Assembly (NCBI RefSeq): GCF_018986435.1 | Contig: NZ_JAHMIN010000016.1 | Coordinates: forward strand, 1-64,000 | DNA length: 64,000 bases | Direction of reading: 5' to 3' | From: Hahella sp. HN01 | GTDB taxonomy: Bacteria; Pseudomonadota; Gammaproteobacteria; Pseudomonadales; Oleiphilaceae | In this document: in pieces, positions 1 through 7,121 of the stretch | Layout: each line of letters begins with the position of its first letter | Position numbering within the stretch: the stretch's first letter is position 1 | Made by a program: the position numbers and the translations under genes | Notes under the pieces: generated by a model | Seen by the model: the letters and a program-made list of their open reading frames with translations, nothing else | Database searches by the model: none | Told to the model about the DNA's origin: nothing

Positions 1-27
1 CTCAATTAGGATCAAGTAGGAGATTTT

Positions 28-444
28 ATGTTTATTAAATTGTGCGCCCTCGGGCGTGACGCCGAACTGAGATACACCCCAAGCGGACAGGCAGTGGCTA
101 CGCTCGCCCTCGCCTACAGCATCGGCCACGGCGACAACAGGCGGACCCAGTGGATCGACGGCGCGCTCTGGGGGGACCGTGCGATCTCGCTGGAGCCACA
201 CCTGACCAAAGGCACAAAGCTGGTCGTGACGGCTGACGATTTGGAGTTGGAGCAGTTCACCAAGGGCGACGGCACACCCAGCGCCAAGATTCGCTGCAGG
301 ATAGTAAAGGTCGACTTTGCGAGCCCGAAACAAACCCAGCCTGCACCGCAACCATACAGGCCAGCAACGCCGCCACAGCCACCAGTTCAGATGCCAACCA
401 CAGGCCAGGCATATGACAACTTTGACGACGACATTCCTTTTTGA
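28..444 (+). CDS. ssb: Phage-type single-stranded DNA-binding protein
   Basis: 138 aa. It binds single-stranded DNA during replication or recombination. Residues 1-100 form an OB fold that starts with FIKLCALGRDAELRYTPSG. A Pro/Gln-rich linker follows, and the protein ends in the acidic tip DNFDDDIPF that SSBs use to recruit partner proteins. The ATG at 28 follows AGGAG at 17-21. It is shorter and more divergent than a chromosomal SSB (about 170-180 aa). Lying next to excisionase and integrase genes at a tRNA, it is most likely carried by the integrated element and not the cell's main SSB. Family assignment is firm; element ownership is inferred. Confidence 0.88.
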   Translation: MFIKLCALGRDAELRYTPSGQAVATLALAYSIGHGDNRRTQWIDGALWGDRAISLEPHLTKGTKLVVTADDLELEQFTKGDGTPSAKIRCRIVKVDFASPKQTQPAPQPYRPATPPQPPVQMPTTGQAYDNFDDDIPF

Positions 445-474
445 ATGACACAAATCTAAACCAAAAGGACTTTT

Positions 475-693
475 ATGAACGACTTAAAAAATATTTCCGT
501 AACGCCCGCTAAATGGGTTGCCCCGAAGCTTCTTATAGCAATTTTCGGGATCACTGTAGGGGCGGCAAAAAAATACCGCGAGCGCGGCAACTGGTGCGAA
601 GGCATCCACTACAAGCGCCATCCAGGCAACTGCCGTGGATGGGTATACAACCGAGAAGAAATTGAAAAGTGGCTAGGAGAAGCTGCGGCATGA
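475..693 (+). CDS. Excisionase-like DNA-binding protein (DUF1233 type)
   Basis: 72 aa, small and basic. The body (KWVAPKLLIAIFGITVGAA, then a WCEGIHYKRHPGNCRGWVYN stretch, then EEIEKWL) resembles the putative excisionases of the Rac-prophage XisR/DUF1233 family, which have a winged-helix MerR-like fold. Such proteins bend attachment-site DNA and steer the integrase toward excision. The ATG at 475 follows AAAGGA. Its TGA overlaps the ATG of the downstream integrase (ATGA at 690-693), so the two are probably translationally coupled. Family recognised from memory of motif layout. Confidence 0.75.
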   Translation: MNDLKNISVTPAKWVAPKLLIAIFGITVGAAKKYRERGNWCEGIHYKRHPGNCRGWVYNREEIEKWLGEAAA

Positions 694-1943
694 GTCTACC
701 GAAGGGTATAACGAAGTTACCTCCCGGTGTAGAAATTCACGGTCAATGGCTGCGGATACGTTTTTCGTACCGCGGCCGGTACTACCGGGAACCCATCACC
801 ACGAAGATCACCAAGGGAAATATTGAGTACGCAAAAAACAAGCGCCAAACCATTAAGAATGAAATCTTAGAGGGACGGTTTGACTACGCACACCACTTCC
901 CCAACTCACCCAACGCCCTAAAAGTTGATGGCTATGAAGCCACCGACATTAAGCGCACGGTGGAGGCAGGCATAGAGAAGTGGCTGAAAGTTCAGGAGGC
1001 GAAGAAAGCCCCCTCCACTTTCAAAAACTACAAAGTAAAAGCCAAGCACGTCCAGCGAAAGTTCCAAGCGCGGAGAATTTCAGACGTCACAAAATCCGAT
1101 CTGGAACTATTCCAGACCGAGCTACTAAAAAGCGGCCTGAACCCAAAGACCGTAAACGACATATTCACGATAGTTCGGGGCGTGTGGGCAGATGCTTTTT
1201 CAGATGGGTTACTGAAGAGTAACCCGCTTGAGCGGATCAACAACCTGGAAAACGAAAAGGAGGATACAGCAGACCCTTTTACTTCCGCCGAACTGGAGCA
1301 GCTTGGAAAGCTCACGGACTACAGGCCGCAAGACGTGCATCTGATTATGTTCAACTGCTGGGCGGGGCTATCGGTATCAGAGGCGATCGCCCTCGCCTGG
1401 GAGGATGTCGACACAACAAGATGGACAATCAAAGTACAGCGCGCCCGCGTGCATTCTGAATACAAGGTGCCGAAGGAGCGCTCAAGGGTGCGAGAAGTAG
1501 AATTGATCGACCCTGCCATTGAATGGCTAAAACGTCAGAAACCATATTCGTTTATGCAGGAGCCGCACGAAATCAGAGTCAGGCAACGGGATAACGTCAC
1601 GTTCAAATATGAGACCGTGCGCTTTGTATTTCTAAATGCGATTTCAAATCAGCCGTGGTACGACAACAGCCTTAGAAGATGGCAGGCCTATCTATTACGA
1701 AAGGCAGGAATTAGACACCGAGGACCCAACCAATGCCGGCACACTTTTGCAAGCCAGCTTTTAAGTCGCTACGTTCCGCAGGAGTGGATTGCGCGCCAAC
1801 TTGGTCACTCTGACACGACAATGATAAAAAAACATTACGGGAAATGGATTCCTGATGATTCTCCCAGCATGGCTCGCTGGGTGTCAGAAAAGCTCTCAGA
1901 TTCGCCCAAAAATAGCCCAGAAAAAAATCAGGTTTTTTCTTAG
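690..1943 (+). CDS. Tyrosine site-specific integrase of an integrated element
   Basis: 417 aa from ATG 690, chosen over GTG 669 because it overlaps the excisionase stop as ATGA and has AGGAGA upstream. Domains: an N-terminal Arm DNA-binding domain (DUF3596-like, residues 1-65), a SAM-like core-binding domain (about 85-185), and a catalytic domain (about 195-395). Visible active-site elements are the beta-hairpin lysine (KVPK, 259-262), R350 in QCRHTF, H373 in LGHSD and the nucleophile Y383 in HYGKW. The usual first arginine of the GLRxxE box is Ser228 (GLSVSE), and the HxxR histidine is Asn347. The gene points at the 3' end of tRNA-Ser 113 bp away, a classic tRNA-targeting layout. Confidence 0.9.
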   Translation: MSLPKGITKLPPGVEIHGQWLRIRFSYRGRYYREPITTKITKGNIEYAKNKRQTIKNEILEGRFDYAHHFPNSPNALKVDGYEATDIKRTVEAGIEKWLKVQEAKKAPSTFKNYKVKAKHVQRKFQARRISDVTKSDLELFQTELLKSGLNPKTVNDIFTIVRGVWADAFSDGLLKSNPLERINNLENEKEDTADPFTSAELEQLGKLTDYRPQDVHLIMFNCWAGLSVSEAIALAWEDVDTTRWTIKVQRARVHSEYKVPKERSRVREVELIDPAIEWLKRQKPYSFMQEPHEIRVRQRDNVTFKYETVRFVFLNAISNQPWYDNSLRRWQAYLLRKAGIRHRGPNQCRHTFASQLLSRYVPQEWIARQLGHSDTTMIKKHYGKWIPDDSPSMARWVSEKLSDSPKNSPEKNQVFS

Positions 1944-2056
1944 TAATCAGAAGGTTATATGGGACATAGCAGATCTAGAAACTTGCTGTATTAGCCCAGA
2001 TTTAGCCCAAGCCGCATGCCTGAATTTCTAAATGATTGAATTAGAAGGGAATTCAA

Positions 2057-2147
2057 TGGCGGTGAGGGAGGGATTCGAACCCTCGATACGGGGTGACCGT
2101 ATACACGCTTTCCAGGCGTGCTCCTTCAACCGCTCGGACACCTCACC
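2057..2147 (-). tRNA. tRNA-Ser (anticodon GGA)
   Basis: Read on the minus strand, a 7-bp acceptor stem GGTGAGG/CCTCACC closes a class II tRNA with a long variable arm. The anticodon loop is CTGGAAA with anticodon GGA, the T arm is GGTTCGAATCC, and 3' CCA is encoded (2057-2059). The 3' end faces the integrase gene, so this tRNA is the probable attB of the element to its left. Confidence 0.97.
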
Positions 2148-2271
2148 AGAGAACCAAAACAGGATTATTGCAACCCGTGTTTTGAGGTGCGCTAATGTAT
2201 ACGAATGCCCCTCGAAAGGCAACCTCTAATATTCCCTATCGCGCAAATATTTCACTGCGGCTTGCGGGGAG

Positions 2272-3096
2272 CTACTTCGCTCTATAAATGATGCCCGGGC
2301 TGCAGTGCACCATCTCGAACTTATCCGGGAGATTCCCCAGGGACTCCGAGGCGCCGAGAATCAGATAGCCGCCCGGCTTCAGAGCGGAGTGCATGCGGGA
2401 CAGAATGTCCTTCTTCAGCTCCGCCGAGAAATAGATCAGCACGTTGCGACAGAAAATCACGTCGAACTTTCCTAGTAATGAATAGGAGTCCAGCAGGTTC
2501 AATGATCGAAACTCCACGCAACGAGCAACCTCCGGCTTGATTTTCCAGGAACCGTTGGGGGTCTTGGTGAAGTAATTGGTCATGCGCTCCTTGGACAACC
2601 CTCGCCCAATGGCCAGCATTTCGTATTCGCCCTTGCGCGCGGCGCTGAGCACACTGGCGGACAGGTCTGTCGCCACAATGCTGAGGGAAGCGCGCATGCC
2701 GCCCAGGTTTTTACGACGGTATTCATCCGTCACCATAGAAATGGAATACGGCTCCTGCCCTGTTGAGCAAGCCGCCGACCAAACGCGAATCTGTGTGACA
2801 CCTTTGTTGGCGTTCAGCTCTGGGAGTATTTTTTCTTCCAGAATCCGGAATGGATGAACATCCCTGAACCAAAGGGTTTCGTTGGTGGTCATCGCATCGA
2901 CCACCGCCTCCCGCAAAGGTGAGCGCATGGATCGACTCATTTTGTCGACCAGCTCGCCCACGGTCTCAATCTTTTCATCCGCCATAATTCGCCGCAGGCG
3001 GCTTTGCACTAAGTATTGCTTGTTATCGCCTAGTACAATGCCACATGCTTTTTGGAGGAAATCCCGAAACTTATCGTAGTCTGCGTTATTAACCAG
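2272..3096 (-). CDS. cheR: Chemotaxis protein methyltransferase CheR
   Basis: SAM-dependent methyltransferase that methylates glutamates on chemoreceptors. It has the N-terminal helical domain, then a Rossmann methyltransferase domain with WSAACSTGQEPYS (SAM loop), the CRNVLIYF motif and a C-terminal KPGGYLILGASE strand. No ATG or TTG gives a full-length protein. An in-frame GTG at 3009 would cut off the conserved FLQKACGIVLGDNKQYL segment. CTG at 3094-3096, preceded by AGGA with 6-nt spacing, gives 274 aa, the normal family size, so I place the start there as a rare non-ATG start. It lies 69 bp downstream of cheV on the same strand, as in Pseudomonas cheV-cheR. The function is firm; the start is inferred. 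Confidence 0.93.
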   Translation of the reverse strand: MVNNADYDKFRDFLQKACGIVLGDNKQYLVQSRLRRIMADEKIETVGELVDKMSRSMRSPLREAVVDAMTTNETLWFRDVHPFRILEEKILPELNANKGVTQIRVWSAACSTGQEPYSISMVTDEYRRKNLGGMRASLSIVATDLSASVLSAARKGEYEMLAIGRGLSKERMTNYFTKTPNGSWKIKPEVARCVEFRSLNLLDSYSLLGKFDVIFCRNVLIYFSAELKKDILSRMHSALKPGGYLILGASESLGNLPDKFEMVHCSPGIIYRAK

Positions 3097-3165
3097 AAAA
3101 TATCCTGCCCTGACCGGTTATGCGCCAAGCGCGTCGACAGCTGAAGGTAATTACGCCAGCCGGTG

Positions 3166-4110
3166 TTATTGTCTTCTTTCTTCTATCGTTTTCAGCACAG
3201 ATGTCACTCGCTGCGCCAGCTCATCGGGGTTGAACTTGGCCATGAAATCATCTGCGCCGACTTTCGCCACCATCGCCTTGTTGAAAACGCCGCTTAAAGA
3301 CGTGTGCAGCATGATGTACAAATCCTTCAATGAAGGATCATTTTTGCAGTTGGTCGTCAGCGTGTAGCCATCCATTTCAGGCATCTCTACGTCTGAAATC
3401 ATCAGACTGAGATGATCGTCAATGCGACTGCCGTCAGCGACCAGCGAACGAAGATAATCCAAGGCCTGGCGACCGTCATTTTTGGTGACGACCTCAACGC
3501 CCACCGCATCCATACAATGTACGATCTGGCGGCGCGCCACAGTGGAGTCGTCCACCACCAGCACTTTATGCTCAATCGCCTTGGCGGCCAGTTCCTTATC
3601 GATGAATTCATCCGCGACGGTATCCCGAGTTGGAGAGACCTCGGCGAGAATCTTCTCCACATCAATGACTTCAATCAGCTTGTTTTCCAAGCGGGTCACC
3701 GCCGTCAAATAATTGTCTTTGCCTGCGCCTTTTGGCGGCGGATGCATATCTTCCCAATTCATATTGACGATACGCTCCACCCCGGACACCAGAAAGCCCT
3801 GGGTCTTACGGTTGTATTCCGTGATGATGACAAAGCAGTTGTTGACGTCTTTTTCAGGAACGGGCATCTGCCCGGTGGCCATTCCCATGTCAAGTATAGG
3901 GATGGTTTCACCGCGAATATGAGCCACACCCCTGACCACCGGATGTCGTTTAGGCATCATTGTCAGCTTCGGGCATTGCAGAACTTCCTTAACCTTAAAA
4001 ACGTTAATTCCGTATATCTGCTCACCCTGCAGCCGAAACAGGAGCAACTCCAGGCGGTTCTGTCCGACTAACTGAGTACGTTGGTTTACGCTGTCTAATA
4101 CCCCGGCCAT
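3166..4110 (-). CDS. cheV: Chemotaxis coupling protein CheV (CheW plus receiver)
   Basis: 314 aa. A CheW domain (about residues 15-155) couples chemoreceptors to CheA. A response-regulator receiver (about 180-310) follows, with acidic pair DD187-188, phospho-acceptor D240 in ISDVEMPEMDG, the LHTSLSG switch residue and the K of FMAKF. Phosphorylation of CheV is thought to tune adaptation. The gene is divergent from flgA and upstream of cheR. A second, clearly paralogous CheV is encoded at 57157-58089. Confidence 0.96.
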   Translation of the reverse strand: MAGVLDSVNQRTQLVGQNRLELLLFRLQGEQIYGINVFKVKEVLQCPKLTMMPKRHPVVRGVAHIRGETIPILDMGMATGQMPVPEKDVNNCFVIITEYNRKTQGFLVSGVERIVNMNWEDMHPPPKGAGKDNYLTAVTRLENKLIEVIDVEKILAEVSPTRDTVADEFIDKELAAKAIEHKVLVVDDSTVARRQIVHCMDAVGVEVVTKNDGRQALDYLRSLVADGSRIDDHLSLMISDVEMPEMDGYTLTTNCKNDPSLKDLYIMLHTSLSGVFNKAMVAKVGADDFMAKFNPDELAQRVTSVLKTIEERRQ

Positions 4111-4155
4111 AAAGGGCGCTCCGCTGTTTGTTGTAGATTACCGAACTATCGGATC

Positions 4156-4179
4156 GGGGCGCTGACGAGGTGGCGCCCC
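4156..4179. repeat. Inverted repeat in the cheV/flgA divergent region
   Basis: GGGGCGC (4156-4162) and GCGCCCC (4173-4179) can pair across a 10-nt loop. There is no T tract, so it does not look like a terminator. It lies between the cheV start and the flgA promoter and could be a regulator site or chance. Confidence 0.3.
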
Positions 4180-4196
4180 GCATGAGCTCGCCAGCC

Positions 4197-4212
4197 CGGC
4201 ACAGACTTTGCG
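4197..4212 (+). promoter_or_regulatory. Sigma-54 (RpoN) promoter candidate for flgA
   Basis: CGGCAC-AGACT-TTGCG matches the -24/-12 consensus TGGCAC-N5-TTGCW, with GG (4198-4199) and GC (4210-4211) exactly 10 nt apart. It points at flgA, whose ATG is 78 nt downstream. Early flagellar genes of Pseudomonas-type hierarchies use RpoN with FleQ, which fits. No enhancer site was identified. Confidence 0.6.
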
Positions 4213-4289
4213 TGCCTTGTCGCACACCGTCATTTTATTGGCGACGCGCAAGCGGCTACCCGGTAGCTAAGTAAAGCATAGGACAAAAA

Positions 4290-5000
4290 ATGAAAATACG
4301 CATAACCGGCTTGATGTATATCGGCATTCTCGTTTTTTCAGCCCCGGCCTTATGCAATTCCATTCCGGTCTGGCGGCAACAAACTTCCGTTGCTGTGGAA
4401 GAATTTATGATGCGATTCGCTGCAGCGGCGGCTGAACAGCTTCAGGAACGGGTTGTTTATGAGGTCTCCGAACCTGACTCCCGCCTTAACTTCTCCCCTT
4501 GTGAACAGACGCCAGCTGTCAAGGAAGCCAGCTCCAACGGCGGAAGACTGACGCTAAAGGTAAGCTGCGACACCCCAAGCCCCTGGCAGATCTACGTGCC
4601 CGTACAAATGGAGCGGTATAGACAAATCGTGACCATCAAATCCGGCGTGCCGCGGGATTACGCGCTGGCGCCAGAGGATCTGGAAACCAAAGAGTTGAAT
4701 ATCATCGACTTACGCTATGGTTTCTACACAAATACCGCAGACGTGGTCGGCATGATCACGCGACGCCCTGTCACAGCAGGCTCCGCGCCCTATCCAAATA
4801 TGCTGGAAGCGCCTAAACTTATTAATAAGGGCGACATGGTGGTGATAGAAGCGGCCACTTCCCACTTCAGCGTGAAAATGCCGGGGGTCGCCATGGCGGA
4901 TGGCAGACGCGGTCAACAGATCATGGTGAAGAACAGCTCCAGCAACCGCATGGTACGGGCGGAAGTCATAGGATCAGGCCACGTCAGAACGCCCCTGTGA
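4290..5000 (+). CDS. flgA: Flagellar basal body P-ring assembly chaperone FlgA
   Basis: 236 aa. A Sec signal peptide (MKIRITGLMYIGILVFSAPALC) directs it to the periplasm, where FlgA helps FlgI assemble into the P ring. The middle and C-terminal parts form the SAF-type domain (VTIKSGVPRDYALAPEDLE through MITRRPVTAGSAP and GDMVVIEA). Length and domain order are normal. It is preceded by the sigma-54-like promoter and followed after 125 bp by flgM. Confidence 0.95.
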   Translation: MKIRITGLMYIGILVFSAPALCNSIPVWRQQTSVAVEEFMMRFAAAAAEQLQERVVYEVSEPDSRLNFSPCEQTPAVKEASSNGGRLTLKVSCDTPSPWQIYVPVQMERYRQIVTIKSGVPRDYALAPEDLETKELNIIDLRYGFYTNTADVVGMITRRPVTAGSAPYPNMLEAPKLINKGDMVVIEAATSHFSVKMPGVAMADGRRGQQIMVKNSSSNRMVRAEVIGSGHVRTPL

Positions 5001-5064
5001 ACGTACAGGTCGCGCTGTTTCAGGTAGAATGGCGACATTCATAAAATAATTCTGAAAATCTCGC

Positions 5065-5091
5065 TAAAGTTTCCCTGCATTGAGCCGATAA
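5065..5091 (+). promoter_or_regulatory. Consensus sigma-28 (FliA) promoter of flgMN
   Basis: TAAAGTTT (5065-5072), 11 nt, then GCCGATAA (5084-5091). Every position of the enterobacterial FliA consensus is matched. It ends 34 nt before the flgM ATG. FliA control of flgM makes the anti-sigma factor part of its own feedback loop. Confidence 0.9.
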
Positions 5092-5125
5092 GTTAGTTAA
5101 TTAAAGTTTTTAAGAGAGTAAGGCC

Positions 5126-5440
5126 ATGAATATCAAGGGTGTCGGTTCACCTCCAGTGAACGATATCAAGTCCCGGGAAAACCTGCAGAAGACTGAGAAA
5201 GTCGATGTAGACGCCGGGAAAAATGCGGCGGCTCCCGAAAAAAGCGGAGATTCCGGGGATAAAGTCGTCCTCAGTTCGCAGGCTCAGAACATCAGGAAAG
5301 TCGAACAGCAACTGGCGAAACTGCCCGACGTGGATAGCGAACGGGTGGAAAAGATCAAAAAAGCGCTGGCCGACGGGTCCTATCAGATCAATTCACGCAG
5401 TGTGGCAGAGAAATTGCTTAATTTTGAGCAAGACTTCTGA
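5126..5440 (+). CDS. flgM: Anti-sigma-28 factor FlgM
   Basis: 104 aa. FlgM holds FliA (sigma-28) inactive until the hook-basal body is complete and FlgM is exported. The N-terminal half is polar and disordered-looking. The C-terminal half (SSQAQNIRKVEQQLAKLP through RVEKIKKALADGSYQINSRSVAEKLL) is the conserved sigma-binding region. The ATG at 5126 follows AAGAGAGTAAGG. It is transcribed from the FliA promoter just upstream and followed by flgN after 18 bp. Confidence 0.96.
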   Translation: MNIKGVGSPPVNDIKSRENLQKTEKVDVDAGKNAAAPEKSGDSGDKVVLSSQAQNIRKVEQQLAKLPDVDSERVEKIKKALADGSYQINSRSVAEKLLNFEQDF

Positions 5441-5458
5441 TAACACTGTGAGGGCATC

Positions 5459-5923
5459 ATGTCCGCCGATCTGAAAGTATTTATTGATCTGCTTAAACAG
5501 GATCTACAAACTCTCTCCCAACTTGAAGATGTGCTGCAGCAGGAACGCGACTCTCTGGAGCAAAGCGATATTGAAACGCTGCAGCGCATCATCGAATGCA
5601 AGCTCCCCCTCCTGCAACAAATCGAAAGCCATGCGCGCACTCGTACGCAGTGGGTCAGCAAAACCGGTCTGCCCATCGATCGCTTTCTCTCTCTGCTGAA
5701 GGAAAAAGCGCCTCCCGTGATGAAGCTTTACCGCCAGTGCGAAAGCAGCCTCGCCAACATACACAAGCTGAATGAAGTCAACGGACGCATTATCGCCCGC
5801 TCACAGCAGCGCACGACCAAGATGATGCAGATCATCCGCGGCCAGTCCCAGCAAATGCAGCTGTACGGCAAAAACGGCGTGGAGAAAAGCGTTGGCGACG
5901 CCCAGGCCATCGCGCAGGCTTAG
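5459..5923 (+). CDS. flgN: Flagellar export chaperone FlgN
   Basis: 154 aa, almost wholly helical and rich in Leu, Gln and Glu, typical of the FlgN chaperone for hook-associated proteins FlgK and FlgL. It starts at ATG 5459 after GAGGG, 18 bp behind flgM, the conserved flgMN pair. In Pseudomonas a PilZ-domain gene (flgZ) usually follows; here none does, and the next gene is on the opposite strand. Confidence 0.93.
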   Translation: MSADLKVFIDLLKQDLQTLSQLEDVLQQERDSLEQSDIETLQRIIECKLPLLQQIESHARTRTQWVSKTGLPIDRFLSLLKEKAPPVMKLYRQCESSLANIHKLNEVNGRIIARSQQRTTKMMQIIRGQSQQMQLYGKNGVEKSVGDAQAIAQA

Positions 5924-5935
5924 ATTCCTGGACAT

Positions 5936-5961
5936 AAAAAAGGCCGCAAACTGCGCGGCCT
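5936..5961 (-). terminator. Rho-independent terminator of the MshEN gene
   Basis: AGGCCGC (5941-5947) pairs with GCGGCCT (5955-5961). Read on the minus strand, the stem is followed by six T residues (A run at 5936-5941). It serves the minus-strand gene ending at 6044; the plus-strand orientation lacks a T tract for flgN. Confidence 0.8.
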
Positions 5962-6043
5962 GAAACAACATCGTCTAAGGAAAAGATCCGCAACCGACGG
6001 AGCGCTCTAACTACCTCGCCCGCCGTGCGGAGGAACCGTCTAC

Positions 6044-6802
6044 TCAGTAGGGTTTCACCACGATATACGAGTTATCGCTAAACTCGATCCCTTCCAAATG
6101 AATACTGCCCATGGTGGGACCATCCGCCGATACCCCCATCGGCCGAATATTGTTGAAACTGACCCGCTCGATATGATTCGGAAGCGTCACGTTCATGCCG
6201 CCGTCTTCATTAAACAAAGGTTTGATGCGGGAGGGATCGATTTGCACGCCGACCACTTCAACTTCGGCGTCCAGGACATTAGTGATTGGAAGCAATAGTT
6301 TTCCGAGAGACCCGAGCACCTGAACCCCGTCCAGCCCAGGCAATTCATCAGGATTATCAGAATTCTGACCTTCCAGCTGGGCCTTCGCGGCCATGTTGTA
6401 AAATTGCTGGAACTCTTCAGTGAAACCCTGCGCGCCGACATTGCTCATTTCACTGTCATCCAGCGCCTGCAGCCCCGACGCATTTTGATACAGGGTTTCA
6501 GAGGCTACCGGTGAAGATTCATTTTCAGACTGAGAGGCGGCGAACGCCACCATGGGCTGGAACGGCGCCACGGCCATAGCGACGAACGCCGCGGCGTAGC
6601 GATACCGGCTTTGGTGCCGGAGGGTACGTTGCAGCTCCTTGTCAGTTATCCAGCCAAAATCTACTAGCAATTCACCAAGGCGTTGACCATTAACGGTCTG
6701 CGCCGTTAATGCTTCATTAAGCTGACCTTCGGTAATGTATCCCCGGTTCACCAGGAGGCGACCTAGGCGGGATCTTTCAATAGCTTGCTGCTGAGTCGCC
6801 AT
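6044..6802 (-). CDS. Membrane protein with MshEN cyclic-di-GMP-binding domain and DUF6160-like exported part
   Basis: 252 aa. Residues 12-35 (RLGRLLVNRGYITEGQLNEA plus LTAQ) and 41-64 (RLGELLVDFGWITDKELQRT plus LRHQ) are two 24-residue MshEN motifs separated by a 5-residue spacer, the arrangement known to bind c-di-GMP in MshE/GspE ATPase N-termini. No ATPase follows. Instead there is a hydrophobic segment (about 69-89), then a stretch LQALDDSEMSNVGAQGF (111-127) like the start of DUF6160-type exported proteins, and a beta-rich tail. Predicted topology: sensor in the cytoplasm, tail outside. The ATG follows AAAGGAG. It is divergent from a diguanylate cyclase gene. Motif assignment is strong; function is inferred. 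Confidence 0.78.
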   Translation of the reverse strand: MATQQQAIERSRLGRLLVNRGYITEGQLNEALTAQTVNGQRLGELLVDFGWITDKELQRTLRHQSRYRYAAAFVAMAVAPFQPMVAFAASQSENESSPVASETLYQNASGLQALDDSEMSNVGAQGFTEEFQQFYNMAAKAQLEGQNSDNPDELPGLDGVQVLGSLGKLLLPITNVLDAEVEVVGVQIDPSRIKPLFNEDGGMNVTLPNHIERVSFNNIRPMGVSADGPTMGSIHLEGIEFSDNSYIVVKPY

Positions 6803-7121
6803 GACTATAACTCCTTTTTTATTGAGTAGTAGCTCTTTAATAATGGAAGATGTTTAAAACTTGTACACCCGAGATAGGTTAATTTTTGTATGGGTTTTGC
6901 TATCGCCTACAACCAAGTATTAATGACTTACTACCGAGTATTAGCGGCCAACGCCGCAATATCTCTCGCCACAACGCCTAGATGCCTGAAACTTTTAAGG
7001 AATTTCTAATAATTTGTCGCTTATAACGCTGGCGGTAAAAGCATGGTTGGTTACACTTTTATAGAAGAGCCGGTTTTCAATACCTGAGACGCTTGCAGCA
7101 ACCACACCCCAGGGGGCGGAT
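6803..7121. other. 319-bp divergent intergenic region (MshEN gene / diguanylate cyclase)
   Basis: No coding region or RNA gene seen. It must hold the start signals of both divergent genes. AGTATTA occurs at 6916-6922 and again at 6937-6943, 21 bp apart (two helical turns), a possible regulator site. I found no match to a c-di-GMP riboswitch. Confidence 0.4.

Noticed and set aside
2028-2229. Reading frames on both strands across tRNA-Ser
   Set aside because: They translate the tRNA gene itself and are not proteins.
3412-4071. 219-codon plus-strand reading frame
   Set aside because: Antisense to cheV, whose domains and active-site residues are intact.
4111-4170. Sigma-28 promoter for cheV
   Set aside because: CCGATAG occurs on the minus strand but the matching -35 TAAA is absent at the proper distance.
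6803-7121. c-di-GMP riboswitch before the diguanylate cyclase
   Set aside because: I searched by eye for the GEMM aptamer core and found no match.
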